A stretch of 64,000 bases of DNA from Ch67 sp041395845 (lineage in GTDB: Bacteria > Pseudomonadota > Gammaproteobacteria > Pseudomonadales > Ketobacteraceae), in contig JAWKZS010000006.1 of NCBI GenBank assembly GCA_041395845.1, forward strand, positions 1 to 64,000, read 5' to 3'. Made by a program: the position numbers and the translations under genes. This document shows positions 1-7,308 of the stretch, in pieces. Under the pieces are notes generated by a model. The model had not been told where the DNA came from and ran no database searches. It saw only the letters and a program-made list of their open reading frames with translations. Positions within the stretch are counted from its first letter, which is position 1. Every line of letters starts with the position of its first letter.

Positions 1-231
1 ATCAGCGATGATGGCATTGGTGGCTGCAATCCAGTCGGATTCTTCTCGGACGTCGAGGTGGATGTACTTTGCTTGGTTGCCAAGTTTTGCTGCGGTTGCC
101 GCACCAAGTTCGTCGTTGATGTCGGATAGGTAGACGAATGCACCTTCATTGATGAAGGCACGGGCGATGGCTTCGCCGATGCCGCGGGCTGCGCCGGTGG
201 TAAGGGTGATTTTTGATTGGAGCCGTTTCAA
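1..231 (-). CDS. Short-chain dehydrogenase/reductase, N-terminal part (runs off window)
   Basis: Only the first ~77 residues lie inside the window; the rest continues past base 1. The sequence shows the classical SDR nucleotide-binding motif TGAARGIG near residue 13, an acidic residue after the second strand (LSDIND, suggesting NAD(H) preference) and the LDV motif that contacts adenine. SDR enzymes reduce or oxidise alcohol/carbonyl groups; the substrate cannot be told from this fragment. I chose the TTG start at 231 because AGGGG lies 8 nt upstream; an in-frame ATG at 270 is possible but has no clear ribosome binding site. It is less AT-rich than the nuclease genes next to it and may mark the flank of that cluster. 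Confidence 0.8.
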   Translation of the reverse strand, partial: MKRLQSKITLTTGAARGIGEAIARAFINEGAFVYLSDINDELGAATAAKLGNQAKYIHLDVREESDWIAATNAIIAD

Positions 232-290
232 TTTATCATCCCCTTTGTGGATTTGATAATGGCACATCATGCTAGGATTGATCTGGTGAG

Positions 291-1031
291 TTAGTCGTGC
301 CTTTTCGTGGCTCTGCATTCTGGATACTTTGAGCAACCCCAGAACTTCGAACCTTTATAACGCCCGGTTTTGGCTGTTCGCAGTACCATCGCCGCACCAC
401 ACCGGGGACAAACAGGGTTTCTCTGGTTTTTCCTAATGCTTTTAATGTGTTCTTTGTGGGAAACCGCGCTTTCTTTTGCTGCCCTTTCAATTATTGTTGC
501 ATACTTTTCGATGTCGTTACTCTTAACTAGAGCTTCTCTATGTGATCGAATATAGCCACGCAACTTACTTTTGGTAACGACATTGGCCGGCATCTTTGTC
601 TTAAACTTGGCGTTACCAGCAAAAACGACAACATTGAATATGATATTTGAATCAGCAGAAAGGAGATTTTGTACTGCTTTGACGTGCTTGTAGTTCTGGT
701 GGACTGGATTCTGAAATCTTGATCTTTTCTTATGTACAATCTGAGTCCATTGTCTTTGATGTTCATTGCCAAATATCCACCCACTCATGTTCTTTGTTTC
801 GATTACAAAAATACCATTGGTGGATAGCATTAGATGATCTATCTGGGTGGTGCCGTCTGGGGTTCTTAAAGTGATATCGTGAAATACTTTGGCTTCTTTA
901 AAATTCGTCGGCCAGGTTCGAATTTTAGCAACTACTTTTCGCTCGCCTGCTTTGCCCTTGTATTTTGGCGAGGAGGCGATGAATCGATACAGCAGAAATC
1001 CGACAATGATTAAGCCAAATAGTAATTCCAT
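291..1031 (-). CDS. NERD-domain membrane-anchored nuclease-like protein with topoisomerase-type zinc ribbon
   Basis: 246 residues. An N-terminal hydrophobic segment (about residues 2-18) should anchor it in the inner membrane. A NERD (nuclease-related) domain follows at ~25-140, with a GER motif and the conserved IDHL...G.FVIETKN block holding the Asp and Glu-x-Lys expected of a PD-(D/E)XK-like fold. The C-terminus (~205-243) is a four-cysteine zinc ribbon of the topoisomerase I type (CPRCG...GCSKYPEC). NERD proteins are predicted to process DNA, but a substrate is rarely known. It sits in an AT-rich same-strand run of nuclease genes, which suggests a role in defence or mobile-DNA handling; that role is inference. 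Confidence 0.85.
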   Translation of the reverse strand: MELLFGLIIVGFLLYRFIASSPKYKGKAGERKVVAKIRTWPTNFKEAKVFHDITLRTPDGTTQIDHLMLSTNGIFVIETKNMSGWIFGNEHQRQWTQIVHKKRSRFQNPVHQNYKHVKAVQNLLSADSNIIFNVVVFAGNAKFKTKMPANVVTKSKLRGYIRSHREALVKSNDIEKYATIIERAAKESAVSHKEHIKSIRKNQRNPVCPRCGAAMVLRTAKTGRYKGSKFWGCSKYPECRATKRHD

Positions 1032-1129
1032 AATATCTTGGTGACTACGTTAAACATCGAATGCATGTAATTCTTATATACTGTCTATTTGGGGACATCG
1101 ACCGGATCAGTGTCAAATAGTCAATCTGT

Positions 1130-1176
1130 AGTAACTTTGGCGCAGCAAACCATTTAAGTTGCTTCGCGTAGTTAGA
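1130..1176. repeat. Imperfect palindrome resembling an integron attC site
   Basis: The arms 1130-1148 and 1159-1176 pair with one unpaired extra base and a few mismatches around a 10-base loop. The right end carries GTTAGAT (1171-1177), which fits the attC core-site consensus GTTRRRY; the left arm carries TAAC. It begins 18 bp past the stop of the GIY-YIG gene, the usual place for a cassette recombination site. The decamer GCTTCGCGTA in the right arm recurs, on the opposite strand, at 3244-3253 in another spacer of this cluster. No integrase gene is visible, so this is a resemblance only. Confidence 0.35.
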
Positions 1177-1194
1177 TCCTAGCTCAGGAAATTG

Positions 1195-2043
1195 CTATAC
1201 GTTTTGTAGCTGCTTGAGTTGCACGCCATCCTTGTTAACCCAAGCAGTTAACCCATTAGCACTACCGCCATGAATTGTTGCCGCCGCGGAACTTGGACTG
1301 GTAAATTCCACATCTTTAGTAAAAACATATGCCCCACCCTTTTCCACTAGGGCTCCGTCTTCAATTAGTTTATTACGTTGAACAAGAACACTTGGCCATT
1401 TTTGAGCGGACGCCCTCTCTTCAAGCACAGCCTGAGAGCCCTTTAATACGACGATACCATTCGGCGTAAGGTAGCCGGTAGCAGAGAGTCCTTTGATATT
1501 GCAGTTTAGGAGATCCTGATTTTGTTCACTGGACGCGGTAGACGATGATTTATCCAAAAATGCCTCAACGGCCAAAACGGGAAGAACTTGTTGCATTTTT
1601 TCCAAGAACACTTCCATATCTTCGCGGTCGGACTCAGGAAGTCTTGCTCCACTCCCCTGGCTGTTCATCACAATTGAGCGTTCTGTTGCGCGAGCAATAT
1701 CAATAAGCCTTCCTTCGAGATATTTAATATGTGCTTTTGTCAAATTCTCATCTTTGGTCACGAAGAATGTTATATTGTTCCAGAAGTCCTTCGAAAGATG
1801 TGATTTGACGCGATCTCTAATGCATTCAGCTTCACCAATGTAAATTGCGCTTTTGTCTGTTTCAGGATCAGTTCCCGTCAGAAAGTAAACCCCAGAACTT
1901 TGTGACTCCTCACGCTCTAAAACCTTATCGAATTCGCTTCGCGGACCAGAGACGGCTTTGCCTGTCCAATTTGATAGCTCAACCGTGCGGAGCCTTTTCG
2001 GATCACCATATGCGAGAAACATCTTCAGCGTTGCCGTTGGCAC
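1195..2043 (-). CDS. GIY-YIG nuclease family protein with C-terminal DUF4357
   Basis: 282 residues. The GIY-YIG fold is visible from residue 51 (GVYFL, then YIG at 68-70, an Arg at 76 and a Glu at 110 in KYLEGRL), the arrangement of catalytic Tyr, Arg and Glu in this nuclease family. Residues ~200-280 match the DUF4357 module that often follows stand-alone GIY-YIG domains. The start is GTG at 2043, preceded by AAGGAG at good distance. The gene lies between a lipoprotein gene upstream and an attC-like palindrome downstream. Proteins of this architecture are common in restriction and defence neighbourhoods, but no specific function is established and none is claimed here. Confidence 0.85.
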   Translation of the reverse strand: MPTATLKMFLAYGDPKRLRTVELSNWTGKAVSGPRSEFDKVLEREESQSSGVYFLTGTDPETDKSAIYIGEAECIRDRVKSHLSKDFWNNITFFVTKDENLTKAHIKYLEGRLIDIARATERSIVMNSQGSGARLPESDREDMEVFLEKMQQVLPVLAVEAFLDKSSSTASSEQNQDLLNCNIKGLSATGYLTPNGIVVLKGSQAVLEERASAQKWPSVLVQRNKLIEDGALVEKGGAYVFTKDVEFTSPSSAAATIHGGSANGLTAWVNKDGVQLKQLQNV

Positions 2044-2103
2044 GTTTTCTCCTTACGTAGGACACCTTGCGCAGCGGAGCGTGTCGCTCCTGCTAATTTT
2101 GTG

Positions 2104-2838
2104 CTATCTCTTTTTTTGTAACATTTCATAATAGGTCTTGAGCTCGTCCGGATTTACAATCAGCGGGCTTACGATGTACTTGTTTTTAGTTAGATGACCG
2201 ATGATTTTTCCGTCCTTCACAATCAAAGGTGGATATACTGTCATATTATTGCTAGGTGAATTTATAGCCACATCAGAACCGAACAATCCCACGTCATTCC
2301 AAATAGAGTTAATCCCCATATCGCTCCCATACATTCCAACTTCATTGAATATGGATTCAGAATGACTACCGGTGAAATCAATTACGCCCAAATATGTTCT
2401 CGAACTATCTTGAGCATATAAATGGCTGCCTTGGATTCGCTTGATAAATTGCCATTTTTCAGCAGCATATAAGGACAATGGATTATCATATAAAGCAAGT
2501 GCATTTTTCAGGGAGTTATTTTCTTGGGTAAGTCTGTTGAGCTCTCCATAGACGTGCTCTAACTGCGACTCCATCCCACTAATTGATTTGATCGATCGAG
2601 ATAGTGATTCGTTTTTGATAACTTCGTCCGCAAGTTTCTTCTCGGTTGCCATGAGTTTCTTGAACGTTTCATCGGCATTGGATATATCTCTGATGGTATC
2701 GGATTGCTTTTTTATTTCAGACTTTGCTTTTTCTAGTTCTGCTCGAAGACTTAATATTTCTGCATCACGAAAAGCAATGTCTTGTTTGCTGGCGCAACCC
2801 ACCATCGCCAAAATTAGAAGAACTAATATTCGTTTCAT
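2104..2838 (-). CDS. Coiled-coil lipoprotein of unknown function
   Basis: 244 residues. A short signal peptide ends in the lipobox MVGC, so Cys15 should be lipidated and the protein membrane-tethered. Residues ~22-115 are charged, heptad-like and rich in Glu, Lys and Leu, consistent with a long coiled coil. The C-terminal half contains two near-repeated segments (GMYGSDMGINS and GLFGSDVAINS), a small internal duplication. I do not recognise a named family. A GC hairpin (about 2071-2093) lies between it and the GIY-YIG gene downstream. It is AT-rich like its neighbours and is probably part of the same acquired block. Confidence 0.75.
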   Translation of the reverse strand: MKRILVLLILAMVGCASKQDIAFRDAEILSLRAELEKAKSEIKKQSDTIRDISNADETFKKLMATEKKLADEVIKNESLSRSIKSISGMESQLEHVYGELNRLTQENNSLKNALALYDNPLSLYAAEKWQFIKRIQGSHLYAQDSSRTYLGVIDFTGSHSESIFNEVGMYGSDMGINSIWNDVGLFGSDVAINSPSNNMTVYPPLIVKDGKIIGHLTKNKYIVSPLIVNPDELKTYYEMLQKKR

Positions 2839-2906
2839 AAACTTTCCACTTCAAGCCTAATACTAGAAGAACAGGTTGTGCATTTATTGCCTTACGCCGC
2901 AATACA

Positions 2907-3197
2907 TCACTCATCATCCCTGACGCCAAAGTGCCTGTTTTGAAGATACTTAAGCCTTATTGAAATTCGCTGGTCATCATGTCTTAACTGATGACATACC
3001 CTGCACAACGACACAAGATTATCCCAATCTTCATCACCCATTATTCTGGGGTATACAATGTGGTGCACTTCTGATGCCATATCACCACAGTCCCTACATC
3101 TGTTTCTATCCCTTGCAAATATCTGCCATCTCACCTCTTCCCACTCTGGTGACGCTAAATACTCTTCATATGATTGCCACCTTACAGTCATTCGCAT
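2907..3197 (-). CDS. Small HNH endonuclease
   Basis: 96 residues, essentially a lone HNH domain. The zinc-binding pairs CRDC (34-37) and CRVC (65-68) frame the ββα-metal core: His-His at 45-46, Asn60 in WDNLVSLC and His69. This McrA-like arrangement cuts DNA in homing, phage-packaging and restriction proteins. The start at 3197 is uncertain: the ATG two codons later (3191) has GGA about 8 nt upstream and may be the real one. It is encoded 56 bp downstream of the DUF262-HNH gene on the same strand, so the two could be co-transcribed. Confidence 0.85.
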   Translation of the reverse strand: MRMTVRWQSYEEYLASPEWEEVRWQIFARDRNRCRDCGDMASEVHHIVYPRIMGDEDWDNLVSLCRVCHQLRHDDQRISIRLKYLQNRHFGVRDDE

Positions 3198-3253
3198 TTT
3201 CCATTTTAGAAATAAGTCACACAGTGCTAGGGTTCAGCTGTTATACGCGAAGC

Positions 3254-4822
3254 TCATTGCTTGATCGATTGATTGCAGTAAGGATGAGTTAGCTGACAAT
3301 TACTACTTTCACCCTTTCCGTCATCTCGTGCTCTCACAATATGATCGTATGAAACAGATTTTTCAGGATCTAGGTAACCATTGCATATTGGACACTTCAT
3401 TGCAGAAGCTAATGCCGTATAGATAAATGCCTGACTTTTTTCATCATCACTGAATTTTTTTCCTGAATATTCCGCCGAACCTACAATTAATTTCCCTCTT
3501 AGACCTGACGAGTCAATAAGAAATTGCTCGTCAACAGATTTTGATTTATCCAATTGGTTTATGACCGCCTCAAGCAATTTCGCATAAACATCGGTTCTTT
3601 TCGCACTCATATTCTTTTGTAGAATCGTGGCAACAAGGTCTTTGTTATCGATTAGTATCTTCTCTAGTTTCTCTCTATTGCTTGTGAATTTTCTAAAAAA
3701 CACCGGGTCATTATTGACCAACTTTGAACCAAGCAACTTTACAGTACCCATAAACATAGGGCTTGAATGCCGGCCGGATGGCCCATAAAAATACACCGCA
3801 GGATGAAGCCCTAAACTTCCTTTATCATTTCCTGTGATCCGTGCAGCAAGCTTAATCCCTTTACGTAATACCTCTACAGTTCCTTCTCCATCTAAATCTT
3901 CAGGCATGCCGTAGACATCTTTGGGGCTGCCCTGTTGATTTCTATTTGATATCAACAGGAACTCGATCAATACTTGCAACGCCGTCCTCACACCTTTAGA
4001 GCCACCTAGCGGCAAATCAAGTGTTTTAACAGGCCGTTTTATTTCTGGCTCAAACAGTATTTGGTGCAGATTTTTTGCGTGATTTTCGATGTTTTTAGAT
4101 TTGTCATCATCGAAGGCAGACCAATATTTGTGTCCCTTTCCAGAACGGATAATTGCTCTTGCAGCGATAGATATAGGCCTTTTTCTGCTTTTGAGTAAAA
4201 GTTCCTCGATTTCATCAAGAGGTGTTCCTTTCGTATTTATCTTGAAGAAAGAGCTCTCTGCTTTGTCTGCGTCGCCTTTAACCCATTGTATTGGTAAGCC
4301 ACGAGAAATAATTGCATTTACTTTTTTTCTTTCGGCGACCTCTAGTTCGTCACTTTCTAGCTTCGTTTGAAAATGCTGCCAACTTCCTATTGAACTGTTA
4401 ACTAACTTTCGAGTTTTATCTGCAATTTCCTTTTGCTCTTTAGAGATTTCACCACCGAAATATGATTGTGATAAGGGACCATCTCCATAATCATCTTCTA
4501 TCCATGCCCTCAACACACTCAACCGATGCCCCCCATCTATCACAAAAAGGAAAGTTGGTGACTGCCACAAAATGACTGATGGTATCAAGTCTCCACTGGT
4601 GAAACACTCAAGAAGAGAAACCACTTGCTGTGGATTCCAATGATTCGTTTCTCTTTGAAAGTCCGGCTTTCGTAAACTAGGTCCGATTAATCCACCCTTC
4701 GTGAAATCTCTCACAGAGATGGTAGAAACATTTTCAAATAAAGACTCCTCCGCCTCTTCTGAAGCAAAATCTGCCCTTTTAATCATTGCATCTAAATTTA
4801 CTAAATTGCCTCTACTTGCCAT
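3254..4822 (-). CDS. DUF262/ParB-like protein with C-terminal HNH nuclease domain
   Basis: 522 residues. The N-terminal third matches the DUF262 (GmrS-like) fold: a PDFQR-type strand (~residue 53), an LLE.FTSGDLIPSVIL helix and the DGGHR motif at 96-100 that defines this ParB/sulfiredoxin-related nucleotide-handling domain. The extreme C-terminus (477-522) is a complete HNH motif: CPIC, Asp-His at 493-494, Asn508 and NQS at the end. The two-domain layout recalls GmrSD-type modification-dependent restriction enzymes, although that name should not be assigned without a search. The ATG at 4822 has AAGG 7 nt upstream. It lies next to a TIR protein and another HNH gene. Confidence 0.82.
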   Translation of the reverse strand: MASRGNLVNLDAMIKRADFASEEAEESLFENVSTISVRDFTKGGLIGPSLRKPDFQRETNHWNPQQVVSLLECFTSGDLIPSVILWQSPTFLFVIDGGHRLSVLRAWIEDDYGDGPLSQSYFGGEISKEQKEIADKTRKLVNSSIGSWQHFQTKLESDELEVAERKKVNAIISRGLPIQWVKGDADKAESSFFKINTKGTPLDEIEELLLKSRKRPISIAARAIIRSGKGHKYWSAFDDDKSKNIENHAKNLHQILFEPEIKRPVKTLDLPLGGSKGVRTALQVLIEFLLISNRNQQGSPKDVYGMPEDLDGEGTVEVLRKGIKLAARITGNDKGSLGLHPAVYFYGPSGRHSSPMFMGTVKLLGSKLVNNDPVFFRKFTSNREKLEKILIDNKDLVATILQKNMSAKRTDVYAKLLEAVINQLDKSKSVDEQFLIDSSGLRGKLIVGSAEYSGKKFSDDEKSQAFIYTALASAMKCPICNGYLDPEKSVSYDHIVRARDDGKGESSNCQLTHPYCNQSIKQ

Positions 4823-4913
4823 TGATAATCCTTATATCGATAATAATTTTCCGTATGGCGATTGTTGAGCCAAGCGCACGTATCGTCTGGCCGGCTTGAA
4901 AGACTTGTAGCTT

Positions 4914-5372
4914 TCATTTACTGAGTAATGCCAGCAGGCCAAAAATAACAGCACCTGTGACAAGCTGCCCGTTTACCTTGCTTGCTCTAACCTTAGCCGC
5001 CAATTGAGCAACCTGTAGATTTATGTTATCCAAAGTTGCACCGTTTATAACAATTCCTTGGTAATCAGATACCCAACGAGGAAGATCATCTGGTGTTACG
5101 TCCCACATAATGGGCACTAACTTTTTATTACCAAAAATTGCTCCGCCTAGCTCTTGCTGGACATTTGGCGAAGCAAGGGCATTTTTGCTCGCGAGCAAAA
5201 AAACCCATTCAGATTCTCTAAGGGCTTGAACAATCTGTGGCGTCCATTTATGTCCCGCATTTATACTCACAGACGCGAGAAAAACATTAAGGTTTTGTCG
5301 GACAAGATGCTCCCGAACAAATTTTGCAAGTTCTTCATCTTTTGAAGAATAACTTATAAAAACATCTGGCAA
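4914..5372 (-). CDS. TIR-domain protein with C-terminal transmembrane helix
   Basis: 152 residues. A TIR domain fills residues 1-~130: the opening DVFISYSSKD box, a WVFLLAS core strand and SPNVQQELG, where Glu74 is in the position of the catalytic Glu of NAD-cleaving TIR enzymes. Residues ~136-152 form a hydrophobic tail that could be a membrane anchor. The start is a TTG, supported by AGGAG 8 nt upstream; no in-frame ATG exists. Bacterial TIR proteins commonly deplete NAD+ or make cyclic ADP-ribose signals during phage infection. A membrane-tethered TIR beside a DUF262-HNH protein could be a two-gene defence unit, but this pairing is inference. Confidence 0.85.
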   Translation of the reverse strand: MPDVFISYSSKDEELAKFVREHLVRQNLNVFLASVSINAGHKWTPQIVQALRESEWVFLLASKNALASPNVQQELGGAIFGNKKLVPIMWDVTPDDLPRWVSDYQGIVINGATLDNINLQVAQLAAKVRASKVNGQLVTGAVIFGLLALLSK

Positions 5373-5396
5373 AGTATGCGCTCCTAAAATTGATTA

Positions 5397-5488
5397 ATCT
5401 AACGCGTTGTTTAGCGGCCCAACGGAGCATAGAAAATTTGTTTTAAAGTTTGCGCCGTAAACCACAAGCTTGCGACGCGCAGTTGGGT
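5397..5488. repeat. Imperfect palindrome resembling an integron attC site
   Basis: Outer arms ATCTAAC (5397-5403) and GTTGGGT (5482-5488) are complementary allowing G-T pairs, and read in either direction they satisfy the RYYYAAC / GTTRRRY core consensus of attC. Inner arms pair less well. On the minus strand the GTTAGAT end lies 25 bp before the TIR gene start, and the other end lies about 35 bp after the stop of the PDZ lipoprotein gene. That is where a gene-cassette junction is expected. Inner-arm pairing is weak and there is no integrase, so confidence is modest. Confidence 0.35.
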
Positions 5489-5521
5489 CTGATCACAGCA
5501 GATTATTGGTTTATTGAAGGG

Positions 5522-6316
5522 TCAGGTATCCAATTTCACTTTCTTTTCCAAGATCTGGCCATTCCTATAAATTGACAATACAATTTCCTGACCTTGTTTT
5601 GTGCCAAAGATATCGGAAGCCGCCTGCGACCCGTGAATTGGGTTGCCATCAATTTTGACGATTATGTCACCTACCAATATGTCGCTATAAAATGCTGGTG
5701 TTTCATTCACAACAATGGTGATGTACACGCCACTATTAGTTTGGAGGCTATTCCTTTCTTCATTATTCAAATCTCGGAACACAGCTCCGAAGGAGAATTT
5801 ACGTTTTATAAAATAAACCGCACCATAGTCATAACGATTCACCGTTACGGGGACATAAGTGGTTTGAGACCCATAAGTAGTGGTGGTTGCATTACCATAC
5901 ACCGTTGCTGTTCCCCCCGACCCATAAGCAGTAGCAGAACCACTAGAATATGAAGTGGTTGTTGTGGGCGTCGTTAGAGGCATCTGGCTTGTAACTGAAC
6001 CGGTATACTGAGGGTTTACTATGACTACAAGATCAGCACCGACCTTGATTGCTTGGGAAATAGCGCCTTGCTCTGTCTCGTTTCGTCCGCTATTGAAAGA
6101 TGAGTAACCTATCTGAACATAACCAAGTCTCATGTAATGCTCAAAATCCGGCACTGTAGATATATGGTGCACTTTTGGATTTGTAGATGGTGGCGCGGAC
6201 CGAATGCTCGAAATTACTTCCGGGGTAGCACCCTCAATTGGCTTGTAAAATTGGCTGTATCCACTTACACAACCAGTTAAAGCCAAACTTACAAGAGACA
6301 GTAGTATTTTTTTCAT
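5522..6316 (-). CDS. PDZ-domain lipoprotein
   Basis: 264 residues. The signal peptide ends in a LTGC lipobox, so Cys16 should be lipid-anchored. The middle (~105-160) is a low-complexity Thr/Ser/Gly/Tyr linker. The C-terminal ~95 residues form a PDZ-like domain (GVYITIVVNETPAFYSDI, then LVGDIIVKIDGNPI), a fold that binds peptide C-termini or regulates proteases. No protease domain is attached. It is the first gene of the AT-rich same-strand run, so a promoter for the run may lie in 6317-6480. The start at 6316 has no strong ribosome binding site. Its specific role is unknown. Confidence 0.8.
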   Translation of the reverse strand: MKKILLSLVSLALTGCVSGYSQFYKPIEGATPEVISSIRSAPPSTNPKVHHISTVPDFEHYMRLGYVQIGYSSFNSGRNETEQGAISQAIKVGADLVVIVNPQYTGSVTSQMPLTTPTTTTSYSSGSATAYGSGGTATVYGNATTTTYGSQTTYVPVTVNRYDYGAVYFIKRKFSFGAVFRDLNNEERNSLQTNSGVYITIVVNETPAFYSDILVGDIIVKIDGNPIHGSQAASDIFGTKQGQEIVLSIYRNGQILEKKVKLDT

Positions 6317-6615
6317 AACGCACCATATTTAAAATTTGTTAGTCAGGCCCAATATTCTATTTAATCGACTCAATTTCGTGTTTCACTTTTATGAATCACG
6401 AGAAAGCCAATTCGCAACATCCCGCTTGTTACTTTGTACATCCGAACCCCCCTGTCGTCATCGGCAGCAGGTCGTCGCGGGACGTTCGTAATAGGCAAGT
6501 CGGCCCAGCCGACAGTCCGAACCCTTACGGGCCACACAGACATAACACCCCGCCTGGGGGGCAGCTTCCTCCCCAGGGCGAATGGTCAAGTAATATCACA
6601 ATGAAGGGATGATGC

Positions 6616-6637
6616 AAACCCGCGCGCGATGCGCGGG
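6616..6637 (-). terminator. GC stem followed by short T run, downstream of the beta-barrel gene
   Basis: CCCGCGC (6619-6625) and GCGCGGG (6631-6637) pair perfectly around a 5-base loop, about 38 bp past the stop of the 6675-7298 gene. On that gene's strand the stem is followed by only TTT, so termination strength is uncertain. Confidence 0.45.
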
Positions 6638-6662
6638 CTGGGCTGGGCTGGGGTGGGGCGGG
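6635..6662 (+). other. G-quadruplex motif (six G-tracts)
   Basis: Six runs of three or four G lie at 6635-6637, 6640-6642, 6645-6647, 6650-6653, 6655-6658 and 6660-6662, with loops of one or two bases. This fits the standard intramolecular G4 rule. It overlaps the end of the terminator stem and sits 12 bp beyond the stop of the adjacent gene, on its template strand. Confidence 0.7.
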
Positions 6663-6674
6663 ATGAGCGTGGGA

Positions 6675-7298
6675 TCAGCGGGTGGTGAAGACGATGCCGA
6701 TGGTGGCGCCGAGTTCTTTCATGTCGAAGGGGCGGATGGAATCTTCGAAGTAGTCCTGCCGGTTGCGCCAGGTGATGCCGGCGTCGAGTTTGGCGCCCGG
6801 GGCGATCTGCAGGGCGATGCCGCCTTCCAGATAGAAGCCGGTGCCTTCTTCGATTTCTTCCAGGTCGCCGCCGGGTTTGATGTCGAAGAAGCTTTCTTCA
6901 AAGTCGATGGTGGAGTGGTAGTACAGTACGCCGGCGCGGCCGTAGCCGTTGATGGCGCCCCAGGGTTGGGTGTCGATGCGCAGGCCGGCAAAGTAGTCGG
7001 TGCTGCTGATTTCGAGTTTGTAGCTGCCGGTGTTGTCTTCGCCGCTTTCTTCGGCGCCGGTGGAGTGGCTGATGCCTACTTCCAGTGCGAGGTTGGGGGC
7101 GAATTGCAGTTGGCCGAAGCCTTCGAAACGCAGGCTGCCATCCAGATCCGATCCGCTGCCGGCGTCGTTGCTGACATAGGCCAGGTGGCCGCCGAATCCG
7201 ATGGGTGGCTGGGTTTGTGATGTTGTCGTTTGTGCGTGCGCGCTGGTGCAGGCGATAGTGGATGTGAGCAGTGCAAGGGCGATGTGTGTTTTAGTCAT
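6675..7298 (-). CDS. Outer-membrane beta-barrel protein
   Basis: 207 residues from the ATG at 7298, which has AAGG 9 nt upstream; a longer reading into the preceding gene is not credible. An N-terminal signal peptide (ALALLTSTIACTSAHAQ) is followed by alternating hydrophobic/polar strands with aromatic residues typical of small 8-strand outer-membrane barrels (GGHLAYVSND, LRFEGFGQLQF, YGRAGVLYYHS), ending in a terminal strand TIGIVFTTR. Such OmpA/OmpW/Ail-like barrels serve as adhesins, channels or structural proteins; the subtype is not clear. It starts 10 bp after a lipoprotein gene on the same strand, so the two are probably co-expressed surface proteins. Confidence 0.8.
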   Translation of the reverse strand: MTKTHIALALLTSTIACTSAHAQTTTSQTQPPIGFGGHLAYVSNDAGSGSDLDGSLRFEGFGQLQFAPNLALEVGISHSTGAEESGEDNTGSYKLEISSTDYFAGLRIDTQPWGAINGYGRAGVLYYHSTIDFEESFFDIKPGGDLEEIEEGTGFYLEGGIALQIAPGAKLDAGITWRNRQDYFEDSIRPFDMKELGATIGIVFTTR

Positions 7299-7308
7299 GA
7301 CGGTGGCC

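Larger units (their letters stand above)
6317..6674. other. 358-bp gene-free boundary region between AT-rich cluster and GC-rich genes
   Basis: Base composition changes here from AT-rich (left) to GC-rich (right). I see no convincing gene; a 73-codon open frame at 6391-6612 has no homology I recognise and spans stem structures. Two hairpins stand out: GTCGGC-CCA-GCCGAC at 6499-6513 and an imperfect GC stem at 6551-6580. Near the right end lie a terminator-like stem and a run of six G-tracts. No attI-like site or integrase was found. Confidence 0.6.

Noticed and set aside
2071..2093. Hairpin between GIY-YIG and lipoprotein genes as terminator or attC
   Set aside because: The stem is real, but there is no T-run and no AAC/GTT core ends, so no function is assigned.
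4823..4913. An attC-like site between the TIR and DUF262-HNH genes
   Set aside because: GTTGAGC fits the core consensus on the plus strand, but no partner arm is found at a sensible distance.
1..6316. A complete integron
   Set aside because: No integrase or attI, only two attC-like palindromes among seven spacers, and several genes between them. It is kept only as a hypothesis.
6391..6612. A 73-codon open frame in the boundary region
   Set aside because: It has no recognisable features, overlaps hairpins and lacks a ribosome binding site.
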